From assembly GCA_018222805.1 (NCBI GenBank), contig JAAEZQ010000013.1, positions 39,025-103,024 on the forward strand: 64,000 nt of DNA, written 5' to 3'. Numbering within the stretch: position 1 is the first letter of the stretch; each line of letters starts with the position of its first letter. The DNA comes from Vibrionaceae bacterium (GTDB lineage Bacteria; Pseudomonadota; Gammaproteobacteria; Enterobacterales; Vibrionaceae). Positions 27,070 through 35,498 of the stretch are shown piece after piece. Under the pieces are notes generated by a model, which was not told the origin of the DNA, ran no database searches, and worked only from the letters and a program-made list of their open reading frames with translations. A program made the translations under genes and the position numbers.

Positions 27070-27090
27070 AAGCGAGCACTATGCTCGCTT
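27070..27090 (+). terminator. intrinsic terminator after yfcZ
   Basis: AAGCGAGCA (27070-27078) and TGCTCGCTT (27082-27090) with a 3-base loop, followed by TCT. It is 11 bases after the stop. Confidence 0.8.
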
Positions 27091-27205
27091 TCTACATCCT
27101 TCCGTTTAAGTTGTTACTTTCCTTCAAGCGTTAACGTTTGTGATAGCCGCAATTCGCGCTTTGATATATGCTTTTGAGGTTTTGTCTCTAGTAAAGTTAT
27201 CAGCC

Positions 27206-27805
27206 ATGCGTTTCATTCTACTTATTATTTCACTGGTAGCACTCAGTACACCTTCTGTCGCGTACGAACTGGATTATTATACCAAGTTAAGTTACTTAGA
27301 CAATTATGGCAACCTTGACCTTCGCAACAAACCCTTTACTCATTTGCCACCTGGTTTATCTATTAAAGGCAACCTGAATATTTCCCAAACGCCCATCACT
27401 CAGTTACCCAAAGGCCTCGATGTCGGTGGTAGTTTAGACGCAACAAACAGCGCACTTAAAACCGTCAGATCAGGCATCAAAATAAAGGGGTCTGCAAACT
27501 TATTAGGCAGCGAGATCGAAAACTGGCCACAAGGGGTAAAAATAGGCGGATATTTGAACCTTACTGACACTCCGCTAAAAACGCTTCCGGCAAGACTTCG
27601 TGTCTATGGTGATTTAAGTGTGATTCGCACGCCATTAACGGCTTTGCCTGATGGCTTAATCGTGGATGGTAACCTTTATATTGGTGGCTCAGCAATCAAA
27701 GCATTTCCGGACAATATGACCGTAAAAGGGAATATTTTCTTGGGGGGAAGTCGAATCACTAAATGGCCGAGCAATCTGACTTTAGGTGGTGCCGTCGCAC
27801 CATAA
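27206..27805 (+). CDS. exported leucine-rich-like repeat protein
   Basis: The 199-residue product has a signal peptide (MRFILLIISLVALSTPSVA-YELD). The rest is built of about eight repeats of 19-20 residues with pattern T-x-L-P-x-G-L-x-(V/I)-x-G-x-L-x-(L/I), e.g. ITQLPKGLDVGGSLDATNSA and LTALPDGLIVDGNLYIGGSA. These would stack as a one-sided solenoid. I start at ATG 27206 because the signal peptide begins there; an in-frame GTG at 27140 is possible. The family has no assigned function to my knowledge. Such repeats often bind ligands at the periplasmic or outer surface. Confidence 0.72.
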   Translation: MRFILLIISLVALSTPSVAYELDYYTKLSYLDNYGNLDLRNKPFTHLPPGLSIKGNLNISQTPITQLPKGLDVGGSLDATNSALKTVRSGIKIKGSANLLGSEIENWPQGVKIGGYLNLTDTPLKTLPARLRVYGDLSVIRTPLTALPDGLIVDGNLYIGGSAIKAFPDNMTVKGNIFLGGSRITKWPSNLTLGGAVAP

Positions 27806-27816
27806 CAACTGAGATA

Positions 27817-27847
27817 AAAAACCCCGGGACAGAGCCCGAGGCGTTTT
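27817..27847. terminator. imperfect hairpin terminator between convergent genes
   Basis: AAAAC...CGGG and CCCG...GTTTT arms with a small internal loop, 12 bases after the repeat protein stop and 27 bases before the end of the leftward acyltransferase gene. Flanking A and T runs suit both directions. Confidence 0.6.
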
Positions 27848-27873
27848 GAATCAGGAATAATACTGTGTAAATA

Positions 27874-28980
27874 CTATTCTCGATTGTTTACCGGATTGGC
27901 ATAGCTCTCAACCAAGTAAGAGCGTGCACCTTCAGGCAACTCTTCAAGCTTATCAGCCAATTGGCGTTTCACTTCTTCAGAAACACCTTCATCTTCACGA
28001 CCTGCCGCCAATAAATTCATCGGATACAGTCTATAGTTATTGTGAATTTGACGATCGATTTCTTCAGCCAAAGAGTCTGGTGTTTCAAACTCATCTTCAA
28101 TCACATCACCGAAAGCAACATGGATGCGACCTTTGTAACCAATAATACCTTGAATGATGCTTTCAATATCTTCAAACTCACCTTTCTCGTATCGGCCACT
28201 TTCTGCTTTGGCAAATAACTCTTTGGCCTTAGCAAGGTCACAAGGGTCGTTCTCGTAGGAGATAGATACAGGCACTATTTTTAAAGAACGAGTGTACTCT
28301 CCAAAGCTGATTTTTTGTTTTCGTCCTTCAACATGAAACATTTTCAGAATGGCAGGATCTGTAAAGTCGTTTCCGTCTTTTGCACGACCTTCTTTTTGCG
28401 CGATCCAAATAGAGTTGCCGGTATCTAGAGAATGTTTGATGTAGCTAGAGAGTTGTCCTAATGCTTTCATCATTTCTCGCGGCGCTTTCGCTGAACGCTT
28501 AACAATAAAGCTCTTGTTCAAACGCATCAGCTCCGTCGTACAAGGCTTCTTGAGAAGGTTATCACCAATTGCTATGCGAACGGTACGATGGTCAGTCTGG
28601 TGTAAACCATAATTAACCAACGCAGGATCCATCGCGATATCACGGTGGTTAGAAATGAATAAGTAAGAGGTATTTTTATCCAACTTATCTAAACCAGAAA
28701 AAGTGACCCCATCCGTTGTCTTTTTCAGCGTATCTTCAAGATACTTTTTCACTTCGATCTGAATCGCTTCTACAGAATCAAGCTTGCTCCACTTAGCTTT
28801 GAGGTAAAGGCGAACAATCGGGCTCATAAGAGTTTTAAACCATCCTGCTTTGTTGGCAAAACGGTGATCAAGAATCGCGGTGATGAATTCGTCATCCTGG
28901 ATTAGACGGTCCAGCGCAGCTGGGATTTCTTCGTCATTATAAGGACGAATTTCAATATAAGGGTCGGTATTGGCAGTCAT
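27874..28980 (-). CDS. glycerolipid acyltransferase family protein (PlsC/PlsB-like)
   Basis: The 368-residue cytoplasmic protein has an acyltransferase core with LFISNHRDIAMDPALVNYGL (about 115-135), WIAQKEGRAKDGNDF (the EGxR-like motif) and KIVPVSISYENDP. In most family members the first motif is NHx4D; here the histidine is followed by Asp after one and after five residues (HRDIAMD). This variant is typical of a subgroup annotated as 1-acyl-sn-glycerol-3-phosphate acyltransferases. The substrate acyl donor and acceptor are unknown. It is a single gene divergent to an AraC-like gene. Confidence 0.82.
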   Translation of the reverse strand: MTANTDPYIEIRPYNDEEIPAALDRLIQDDEFITAILDHRFANKAGWFKTLMSPIVRLYLKAKWSKLDSVEAIQIEVKKYLEDTLKKTTDGVTFSGLDKLDKNTSYLFISNHRDIAMDPALVNYGLHQTDHRTVRIAIGDNLLKKPCTTELMRLNKSFIVKRSAKAPREMMKALGQLSSYIKHSLDTGNSIWIAQKEGRAKDGNDFTDPAILKMFHVEGRKQKISFGEYTRSLKIVPVSISYENDPCDLAKAKELFAKAESGRYEKGEFEDIESIIQGIIGYKGRIHVAFGDVIEDEFETPDSLAEEIDRQIHNNYRLYPMNLLAAGREDEGVSEEVKRQLADKLEELPEGARSYLVESYANPVNNRE

Positions 28981-29172
28981 TATTCATTACATATCTAAAA
29001 AAGCTGGCACATTTTACGCATAGTTTTAGTGTATAGCAGCATTTTAGCTCATACTTTTCTCATGGTCATACCAGTTCACCTAAAAATAGTGTGGCTAAAA
29101 ATTTTTTTTAACCGGTTGGAATCCGGTAGGTTTAGCGTTACGCTTAGCGCCCAAAAATCACTGGTAATAATA

Positions 29173-29781
29173 ATGAACTACGCAATTGAATTTCACGACA
29201 CTAATTACCCTTTTCTTAATGTTACTGCGCGCAAAAAAGCGCTAAAGCACAGTTTGTTATCTGTGATTGAAGGATTAGTGATCATTAAATTGGGTAAGCA
29301 TGAGTATGCCATTGAACCGGGTCAGTTTTTTTGGATTCCTCAGGGATGTTTGAGCTCCCTCACCTTTTTACCTAATACTCGTGTTCATTGCTGTAATTTT
29401 TCTGTGCGTTTGAGTGATGACTTTTCTCAGCAAGCAGGGTTCATTAAACCATCAGTCCTACTCAAAGCTTTACTCGACAAGTTGTCGACCGTCGAATCGC
29501 GTTCGGATGTCCAACTAGACTTGCTTGCTGTTATAAAGCACGAAGTTGGTACGATTTCTCCCACTCTAGCTAGCTCGACATTAAGCAAAGCCATTAATCA
29601 GTGGAAGCCAGGGTGTGAAGTAAGTATCTCAAGAGAGCTATGTCTAGTGCTCACGCTGCGAGAAGCAAGAAAGATGAAATTATCTGGAAAAAAAGAGGCA
29701 GATATTGTAGAAGCACTATTTGCAGGAAATTGCGAAGAGTATGAGCAACTTTGTTTCTTGGTATTTGGTGAACCTCTATAG
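29173..29781 (+). CDS. AraC-like protein with cupin domain and degenerate HTH
   Basis: The 202-residue product has an AraC-type cupin sensor (about 1-90: ALKHSLLSVIEGLVIIKLGK, then IEPGQFFWIPQG). The C-terminal 60-70 residues align loosely with an AraC DNA-binding domain (REARKMKLSGKKEADIVEAL and FLVFGEPL), but the second helix-turn-helix is shorter and lacks its normal signature. It may be an AraC regulator with altered binding, or a non-DNA-binding relative. The start ATG 29173 has a weak ribosome site; an upstream extension to 29029 is not protein-like. Confidence 0.6.
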   Translation: MNYAIEFHDTNYPFLNVTARKKALKHSLLSVIEGLVIIKLGKHEYAIEPGQFFWIPQGCLSSLTFLPNTRVHCCNFSVRLSDDFSQQAGFIKPSVLLKALLDKLSTVESRSDVQLDLLAVIKHEVGTISPTLASSTLSKAINQWKPGCEVSISRELCLVLTLREARKMKLSGKKEADIVEALFAGNCEEYEQLCFLVFGEPL

Positions 29782-29843
29782 CTACTTATTAAAATAGCGA
29801 CACACTAAAATAACCACACACTAAACAAGCTCCCGATAAAAAC

Positions 29844-29875
29844 AAAAAGCGTACATCATCTAAGGTACGCTTTTT
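29844..29875. terminator. bidirectional intrinsic terminator
   Basis: AAAAAGCGTAC (29844-29854) and GTACGCTTTTT (29865-29875), perfect 11-base arms, 10-base loop. It lies between the convergent genes ending at 29781 and 29883. Confidence 0.88.
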
Positions 29876-29882
29876 AAATTGT

Positions 29883-30371
29883 TCAAAATGGCACTTCAAT
29901 TTGCATCATCCAATCAGCATCATAGTAATCATGCCAACGATAATCTAAACGCATTCTGGGCTCACCATCTCCCTTGTCACCAAAACCTATGCTAAACATC
30001 AGACCGTGATTACGAATCCACTCTTCCGTTGTCATCTTATTTTCTTCTTCCAAGAGCTCTTCAGGCATCCAGATACCCAAGCCAAAGTAATTCTTCTCTA
30101 AGTTTTGGGTCAGTATCGGCGTTTCGTGCGGCGTAAACGCCCACTCTTCCCAGTAATTTTCTGTGGGCCCATCCAGTCCGGCTTTTGGCGCATACCAGTT
30201 CAAAATGTCAGTACTTAACAAACCTGCGCTGTCAAAAAGTTCTTCACAATTAGGTATGGTATTGTCAGTAAAAACGACAGAGCGATCAGAAAAATAGTTA
30301 CATGCTAAACTGGCTTGCGAAATCACAAGCAGCACGCACGCACTAAATATGGTTGATCTGACCATTAACAT
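29883..30371 (-). CDS. exported protein of unknown function
   Basis: The 162 residues begin with a signal peptide (STIFSACVLLVISQASLA-CNYF). The Cys after SLA gives a lipobox-like end (ASLAC), so it may be a lipoprotein. The rest is rich in Trp and acidic residues (NYWEEWAFTP, WMPEELLEEE) and ends ...DADWMMQIEVPF. I recognise no family. A start at ATG 30371 or 30365 is equally possible. It follows the nadD-like gene by 8 bases and is read in the same direction, but is probably unrelated in function. Confidence 0.6.
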   Translation of the reverse strand: MLMVRSTIFSACVLLVISQASLACNYFSDRSVVFTDNTIPNCEELFDSAGLLSTDILNWYAPKAGLDGPTENYWEEWAFTPHETPILTQNLEKNYFGLGIWMPEELLEEENKMTTEEWIRNHGLMFSIGFGDKGDGEPRMRLDYRWHDYYDADWMMQIEVPF

Positions 30372-30379
30372 TTAACCTC

Positions 30380-30913
30380 TCAGTTACCAGATAATGTTTC
30401 TCTATATAAACCTTCGTTGAGCAATAGTTCACTGACTGTTAACGTAGTAAAGGCGCTGATGTCTTTTCCTTCCATCAACGCTTTTCTAATGTCTGTACTT
30501 CTAATTTTTATTTTTTCAGGACACGCCATAACGGTCCAACGCTCGGTAATTTCCTGCGCTTTATAAAATTTAGCAAATTTGAAGAAATTGTCAGGACCAA
30601 TGACAAAAGTTAAGTCGTCCGTCGGATGATTTTTTTGAATTTTTGCTAATAACGCATAGGTCGTCACACTTTGTCCAGGTTGGTATAAAGCTTGCTCGAC
30701 GTTCGAGCGCTGAACATTAGAAAGCCCAATATCTTTAATAAATGCGTCGACCAACTTGCACCGGGTTGGGTAATCCAACATTTCTTTGCCCCACGCGTGT
30801 GCGATGCTCGGTTCAAGTAGCACAAGATCAAAGTGGCTCAGAGACTCAATAACACTTTTATGGCCTAAGCTAGGTGGATTAAATGCGCTACCAAAAATAG
30901 CAATTTTTTTCAT
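30380..30913 (-). CDS. nicotinate-nucleotide adenylyltransferase-like protein (NadD family)
   Basis: The 177-residue nucleotidyltransferase has the adenylyltransferase motif IFGSAFNPPSLGHKSVIESL (the (H/T)xGH site is SLGH here) and the C-terminal IRSTDIRKAL (ISSTxIR). DLTFVIGPDNFFKF lies between. This is the NadD/NMN-adenylyltransferase fold, which joins ATP to nicotinate mononucleotide. It is shorter than the E. coli housekeeping NadD (213 residues), so it may be an additional paralogue. It lies divergent to nadE, which suggests a role in NAD synthesis or salvage. Exact substrate is not proven. Confidence 0.82.
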   Translation of the reverse strand: MKKIAIFGSAFNPPSLGHKSVIESLSHFDLVLLEPSIAHAWGKEMLDYPTRCKLVDAFIKDIGLSNVQRSNVEQALYQPGQSVTTYALLAKIQKNHPTDDLTFVIGPDNFFKFAKFYKAQEITERWTVMACPEKIKIRSTDIRKALMEGKDISAFTTLTVSELLLNEGLYRETLSGN

Positions 30914-31128
30914 ATCCGGCGATTACCTGGTTTAAGAGAGTTTTCTAATCTGATGATTTCGGTATGATACTACTAATCTTTATAGCTTTTTGACACTAAA
31001 GCGATGTTTGTGAACCTCAATTGGACAGTTTGTCACCACTTGTGCGTAATCACCCCGCCGCTCAAACAAGTTTTGGTAAATACCAATACTAATGGTGTCT
31101 GATATATTTGCAGGAAAAGGAACCCTAA

Positions 31129-31959
31129 ATGGAACAATCCATCCGTGATGAAATGCGAGTACTCCCTTCTATTGATCCGCATTTCGAAATTGAACGCCGT
31201 GTTGCTTTCATAAAGCGTAAGCTACAAGAAGCAGGTTGTAAGTCACTCGTGCTTGGCATCAGTGGCGGTGTTGACTCAACCACGTGTGGTCGCCTTGCCC
31301 AACTTGCAGTAGACGAACTCAATGAAGCCAGCGGTAGTAAAGACTATCAATTCATTGCGGTTCGCCTGCCTTACGGTGAGCAAAAAGATGAAGATGAAGC
31401 ACAACTTGCATTATCGTTTATTGAACCGACACATTCAGTGTCAGTAAACATCAAACAAGGTGTTGACGGTATGCACGCCGCTTCTAACTTTGCGCTTGAG
31501 GGGACAGGTCTGCTTCCAACTGATGCAGCAAAAGTAGACTTTGTAAAAGGTAATGTAAAAGCGCGTGCCCGAATGGTCGCTCAATACGAGATTGCTGGCT
31601 ACGTAGGTGGCTTAGTCATCGGTACGGATCACTCGGCAGAAAACATTACTGGTTTCTACACTAAATTTGGTGACGGTGCTTGTGACCTTGCTCCTCTGTT
31701 CGGTTTGAACAAGCGTCAAGTACGTGAAGTGGCAGCAACATTAGGGGCGCCAGAACTACTAGTGAAAAAGATACCAACAGCAGATTTAGAAGAGCTTGCG
31801 CCGCAAAAAGCGGACGAAGATGCGTTGAATCTGTCTTACGAACAAATTGATGACTTCCTAGAAGGCAAACCAGTGCCTCAACAAGTGAGTGACCGTCTGG
31901 TTGCTATTTACAAAGCTACGCAGCACAAACGTCAGCCTATCCCTACGATTTACGACTAA
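31129..31959 (+). CDS. nadE: NH3-dependent NAD+ synthetase
   Basis: The 276-residue protein matches E. coli NadE in length. It has the ATP pyrophosphatase loop SGGVDS (45-50), [34 protein letters not shown] and [17 protein letters not shown], all NadE signatures. There is no N-terminal glutaminase domain, so it uses ammonia. It converts nicotinate adenine dinucleotide to NAD, one step after the reaction expected of the divergent NadD-like protein. ATG 31129 follows AGGAAAAGGAA. A strong terminator lies at 31992. Confidence 0.96.
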   Translation: MEQSIRDEMRVLPSIDPHFEIERRVAFIKRKLQEAGCKSLVLGISGGVDSTTCGRLAQLAVDELNEASGSKDYQFIAVRLPYGEQKDEDEAQLALSFIEPTHSVSVNIKQGVDGMHAASNFALEGTGLLPTDAAKVDFVKGNVKARARMVAQYEIAGYVGGLVIGTDHSAENITGFYTKFGDGACDLAPLFGLNKRQVREVAATLGAPELLVKKIPTADLEELAPQKADEDALNLSYEQIDDFLEGKPVPQQVSDRLVAIYKATQHKRQPIPTIYD

Positions 31960-31991
31960 ATCATCGTGATAGCGCTTGCACGCTTAAACTA

Positions 31992-32019
31992 AAAAACGCT
32001 GCTCAAGGGCAGCGTTTTT
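31992..32019. terminator. bidirectional intrinsic terminator after nadE
   Basis: AAAAACGCTGC (31992-32002) and GCAGCGTTTTT (32009-32019), 11 perfect pairs. It separates the convergent nadE and MOSC-fusion genes. Confidence 0.9.
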
Positions 32020-32039
32020 ACATGGATATTCCAATCTAG

Positions 32040-33857
32040 CTAGTCAGTCACCGTGATATCGGTTTCAGGAACCGCGCAGCAAGCCAATATCGTCCCCATC
32101 GCACGCTCTTCAGCACTTAAAGCAGGTACGTCAGGATGGTGAACTTGTCCCGATTTCAATTGCACTTTACATGCGCCACATAACCCTGCGCGGCAACTGT
32201 TGCTAATGTCCTTTCCGGCATCTTCAAGTTGGTCTAAAAGTGTTTTCTGATTATTACCCGTAATCTTAGAGCCGTTGAACTCGATTTCGATACTTTTCTC
32301 TGGCTGGGCTGTTACCGCAGAGACACCAAATGCTTCCTGGTGGTAGTTCTCTTCAGGCAGCCCCTTTTTCATTAGCAAGTTTTTCGCTTTTTGCATAAAG
32401 CCATCAGGGCCACAAACAAACACCTGACGCTGTTCGGCATCTTTAATCTGTTTAATGTGCGAAAGGCTGAGTCGGCCTTTCAATCCAAACCAATCTATCG
32501 CTGGTTGAGTCAGGCAGAATTTTACCTCTAGCCCTGGGTGCTCTCTCTTCAGTTGTTCCAGCTCAGCTCGGCACGGAATGTCTTTTTCAGTGCGGCACTG
32601 ATGGTAGAACACGACGTCATCTAATTGTTTGTGATCGGCTAAGTAACGCACCATCGACAGCATTGGAGTAACGCCACTGCCCGCTGAAAGCAACAACAGG
32701 CGCTGAGTGTGATGCGGCTTAAGATGAAACTCCCCATCTGGTTTTTCCGCTTCTAATACATCGCCAACCTGCAGATTATCCAATAGCGAATTCGACACAC
32801 GGCCACCAGAAATTCGCTTAACTGAGACAGCATACCGTCCCGGACGAGAAGGACTGGAAGAGAGCGTATAACGTCTGCCTATCTTTTTACCATCCACTTC
32901 AACATCGATTGGTAAATGTTGTCCAGGTAAGTAATTCGGTAGCTGGCCTTTGCTTGGTTCTAACCAAAACGTCACAAAATCTTGTGCTATTTCTTCACGT
33001 TCGACGCAAGTTAACGTTAAACGTGCAGGAGAGTTATCCTCATAAAACTCAGGTTGTTTGTATTCAAGCACTTCAACTTTATCGCCTTGGCGAATAATAC
33101 CTTCGTTACAGGCCACAAGGTTTTGTCCGAAAAATACCCCTCCTCGCTCATTGGCACGGAACTGCTGTAGCGTTTTCAGCGGCTCTTTACTCTCTCGGAA
33201 CGTACCTCTTTGCGTATTAACGGTGGTAAGAATACAACGCTCACAAGGCTTGAGTGTCTCGAACTCCACCTCGCCGATCCGAATTCGCTTCCAGGAGTCC
33301 TCTTCAAACGGTTTAGTGTCGGCCACCACCAGATTGGTACGGAACTGATCCATAGAATGCTGCTCAGAGCTTCGCTTGTTCAGTTCATCAAGAGAAGCCT
33401 GACTGATCACTAGCACCGGATAACCGTCAGCAAAACTCACATTATGACCAAACTTCTCGCGCACTCGGTTCGATTGCTCACCACAGAAAAGCAACTCGAC
33501 TCGCTGCCCTAACACGCTGGTGAACCAGTCGTCGGCTTCATCTGTCGTGGTATAGGCAGTAAACGTGTCGTTCCAAACAGTTGCAGGCGTTTCCTGCATT
33601 TTGAAATCTTGATAACGGATTTTAAGCGCTTTCATTCCCAAGGCGCTAAACACAACACCATCGGCGAGTATCGCTGATTTCACGGTGACCATCTGTGGGT
33701 ACTTCCTTGCGGTGATCATCGAGCCATCCGCTTTGGCAATCATAAATCGGCGGTCAAAGCTCAAGCCTTGCTTTTCTACCCATGCAGACGAGAGAGCTAC
33801 CCCTCCAACTGATTTAACCGGAAAGACATTTATTTGGGATAAGATGGGTTGTGACAT
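32040..33857 (-). CDS. MOSC domain-ferredoxin reductase-2Fe2S ferredoxin fusion protein
   Basis: This 605-residue protein has three parts. Residues 1-265 are a MOSC_N/MOSC unit (INVFPVKSVGG, RRFMIAKADGSMITARKYPQ, LKPCERCILTTVNTQRG) as in YcbX. Residues about 275-510 are an FAD/NAD reductase: RRYTLSSSPSRPGRYAVSVK binds FAD and LLSAGSGVTPMLSMVRYL binds NAD(P)H. Residues about 520-605 are a plant-type 2Fe-2S ferredoxin (CRAGLCGACKVQL ... ILACCA). E. coli YcbX has only MOSC plus ferredoxin and needs a separate reductase to reduce N-hydroxylated compounds. Here the electron chain is fused into one polypeptide. The molybdenum-cofactor Cys is probably that in the PCERC segment. Confidence 0.9.
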   Translation of the reverse strand: MSQPILSQINVFPVKSVGGVALSSAWVEKQGLSFDRRFMIAKADGSMITARKYPQMVTVKSAILADGVVFSALGMKALKIRYQDFKMQETPATVWNDTFTAYTTTDEADDWFTSVLGQRVELLFCGEQSNRVREKFGHNVSFADGYPVLVISQASLDELNKRSSEQHSMDQFRTNLVVADTKPFEEDSWKRIRIGEVEFETLKPCERCILTTVNTQRGTFRESKEPLKTLQQFRANERGGVFFGQNLVACNEGIIRQGDKVEVLEYKQPEFYEDNSPARLTLTCVEREEIAQDFVTFWLEPSKGQLPNYLPGQHLPIDVEVDGKKIGRRYTLSSSPSRPGRYAVSVKRISGGRVSNSLLDNLQVGDVLEAEKPDGEFHLKPHHTQRLLLLSAGSGVTPMLSMVRYLADHKQLDDVVFYHQCRTEKDIPCRAELEQLKREHPGLEVKFCLTQPAIDWFGLKGRLSLSHIKQIKDAEQRQVFVCGPDGFMQKAKNLLMKKGLPEENYHQEAFGVSAVTAQPEKSIEIEFNGSKITGNNQKTLLDQLEDAGKDISNSCRAGLCGACKVQLKSGQVHHPDVPALSAEERAMGTILACCAVPETDITVTD

Positions 33858-34056
33858 GGCCTTCTTCCTGCGGTGTATTTTATTTATTGCGCTATTGTAA
33901 GGAGAAGTCTTGACTAATGTAAGGAGTCAACTTAACTAAATCTAAACATTGTATTTTTTACAACACGCTGACTAAACACCAATTGATACAATATGACACA
34001 AGACACATACTTCGCCACTCTTTTTACAACAACGATAAATTGACTAGAGGCTTATC

Positions 34057-34221
34057 ATGGATACAAGAAAACTCGTTCTAATTTTACTGTGTATATTTCT
34101 TCCACCAGTCGCGGTGTACATGGAAAGAGGCTTCAATAAAGATTTCTTCATCAACTTAATTCTGACCTTTTTCTTCTTCCTACCGGGTACGATTCATGCG
34201 CTTTGGTTGACGATGAAATAA
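34057..34221 (+). CDS. yqaE: YqaE/Pmp3 family small membrane protein
   Basis: The 54-residue gene starts at ATG 34057 after AGAGG and ends at TAA 34221. MDTRKLVLILLCIFLPPVAV and NLILTFFFFLPGTIHALWL are the two membrane helices with the LPP and LPG(T)IHA signatures of the UPF0057/Pmp3 family. Members help maintain membrane potential under salt or cold stress. It is preceded by its own spacer and precedes pyrC by 157 bases, without an evident functional link. Confidence 0.88.
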   Translation: MDTRKLVLILLCIFLPPVAVYMERGFNKDFFINLILTFFFFLPGTIHALWLTMK

Positions 34222-34296
34222 CTTATAGCGCTTCCACAATCGTAGAAAAGTGAAAAATGGGATGAAATGTGAAGTCAATTCCTCTATCATCCTGTC

Positions 34297-34342
34297 GCCT
34301 AAGCGCAAGCGTTTGCTCACAATGCTCTTGCTTCGTTTAGGC
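34297..34342 (+). promoter_or_regulatory. long imperfect hairpin in the pyrC leader region
   Basis: GCCTAA (34297-34302) pairs with TTAGGC (34337-34342) and AAGC segments inside extend the stem. It lies 37 bases before the pyrC ATG and is followed after 14 bases by CTTTTT. It may be the terminator of yqaE or a pyrimidine-responsive leader structure; sequence alone cannot decide. Confidence 0.4.
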
Positions 34343-34378
34343 TCCAATCAGACAACTTTTTAATGGTGGGAGCAATTA

Positions 34379-35407
34379 ATGACAACACTGACTATCACTC
34401 GTCCTGACGACTGGCACGTTCACTTACGCGATGGGGATGTTCTTAAAGACACCGTTCGCGATATCAGCCGCTACAACGGTCGCGCACTGATCATGCCAAA
34501 CACCGTCCCACCTGTTACCAACACTGAAATGGCGCTAGCCTACCGCGATAGAATCCTTAAAGAACAACACGGCGAGCAATTTGAACCTTTAATGTCGCTG
34601 TACCTGACCGATAACACCACTCCAGATGAAATTCGCGCTGCAAAAGCAACAGGAAAAATTGTTGCTGCAAAACTTTACCCTGCAGGCGCAACCACCAACT
34701 CAGACTCTGGCGTGACCAATGCGAAGAACATCTACCACGTTCTGGAAACAATGGAAGAAGTCGGCATGCTGCTTTTGGTTCATGGCGAAGTCACACATCA
34801 CGATGTTGATATCTTCGACCGCGAAAAAGAGTTCCTTGATAAGGTTCTTGCTCCTATCGTCAATGATTTCCCAAATCTAAAAGTCGTTCTGGAACACATC
34901 ACCACTGCTGACGCTGCTAACTTCGTTAAAAATGCGTCTGATAACGTTGCGGCGACGATTACTGCTCACCACCTACTTTTCAACCGCAACCACATGCTTG
35001 TCGGTGGCATTAAGCCGCATTTCTACTGTTTGCCAATCCTAAAGCGCAATACCCACCAGCAAGCGCTGATTGAAGCGGCAACAAGCGGTAGTAAGAAGTT
35101 CTTCCTAGGTACAGACTCCGCACCACACGCGAAAGGCGCTAAAGAATCGGCTTGTGGATGTGCTGGCTCATACACAGCACACGCCGCTCTTGAGCTGTAT
35201 GCTGAGGTATTCGACAAAGAAGGAAAACTGGAAAATCTAGAAGCATTTGCAAGTTTCAATGGCCCAGACTTCTACGGTATTGCTCGTAACACAGACACGA
35301 TTACCTTAGAAAAAGCCTCTTGGGATGTGCCAGAAACTATGCCGTTTGGCAGTGACATCGTTGTGCCTATCCGTGCAAACGAACAGATTGAATGGCAAGT
35401 GAAATAA
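34379..35407 (+). CDS. pyrC: dihydroorotase, pyrimidine biosynthesis
   Basis: The 342-residue protein has class II dihydroorotase features: [10 protein letters not shown] (zinc histidines near 16-18), the carboxylated lysine in [36 protein letters not shown] and [14 protein letters not shown] with the catalytic Asp. It closes N-carbamoyl-L-aspartate to dihydroorotate in the cytoplasm. GGTGGGAG before ATG 34379 supports the start. It is monocistronic with a terminator at 35439. Confidence 0.96.
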   Translation: MTTLTITRPDDWHVHLRDGDVLKDTVRDISRYNGRALIMPNTVPPVTNTEMALAYRDRILKEQHGEQFEPLMSLYLTDNTTPDEIRAAKATGKIVAAKLYPAGATTNSDSGVTNAKNIYHVLETMEEVGMLLLVHGEVTHHDVDIFDREKEFLDKVLAPIVNDFPNLKVVLEHITTADAANFVKNASDNVAATITAHHLLFNRNHMLVGGIKPHFYCLPILKRNTHQQALIEAATSGSKKFFLGTDSAPHAKGAKESACGCAGSYTAHAALELYAEVFDKEGKLENLEAFASFNGPDFYGIARNTDTITLEKASWDVPETMPFGSDIVVPIRANEQIEWQVK

Positions 35408-35438
35408 GCGCTTCACTTAATTAACGCTAACAAATAAA

Positions 35439-35480
35439 AAGGGTCATGACTGTATATCCATAAATGAAGTCATGACCCTT
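35439..35480. terminator. bidirectional hairpin between pyrC and yedI
   Basis: AAGGGTCATGAC (35439-35450) and GTCATGACCCTT (35469-35480), 12 perfect pairs, 18-base loop, with flanking A and T tracts. Confidence 0.82.
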
Positions 35481-35498
35481 GTTGTTTTTGGGGTGAGA

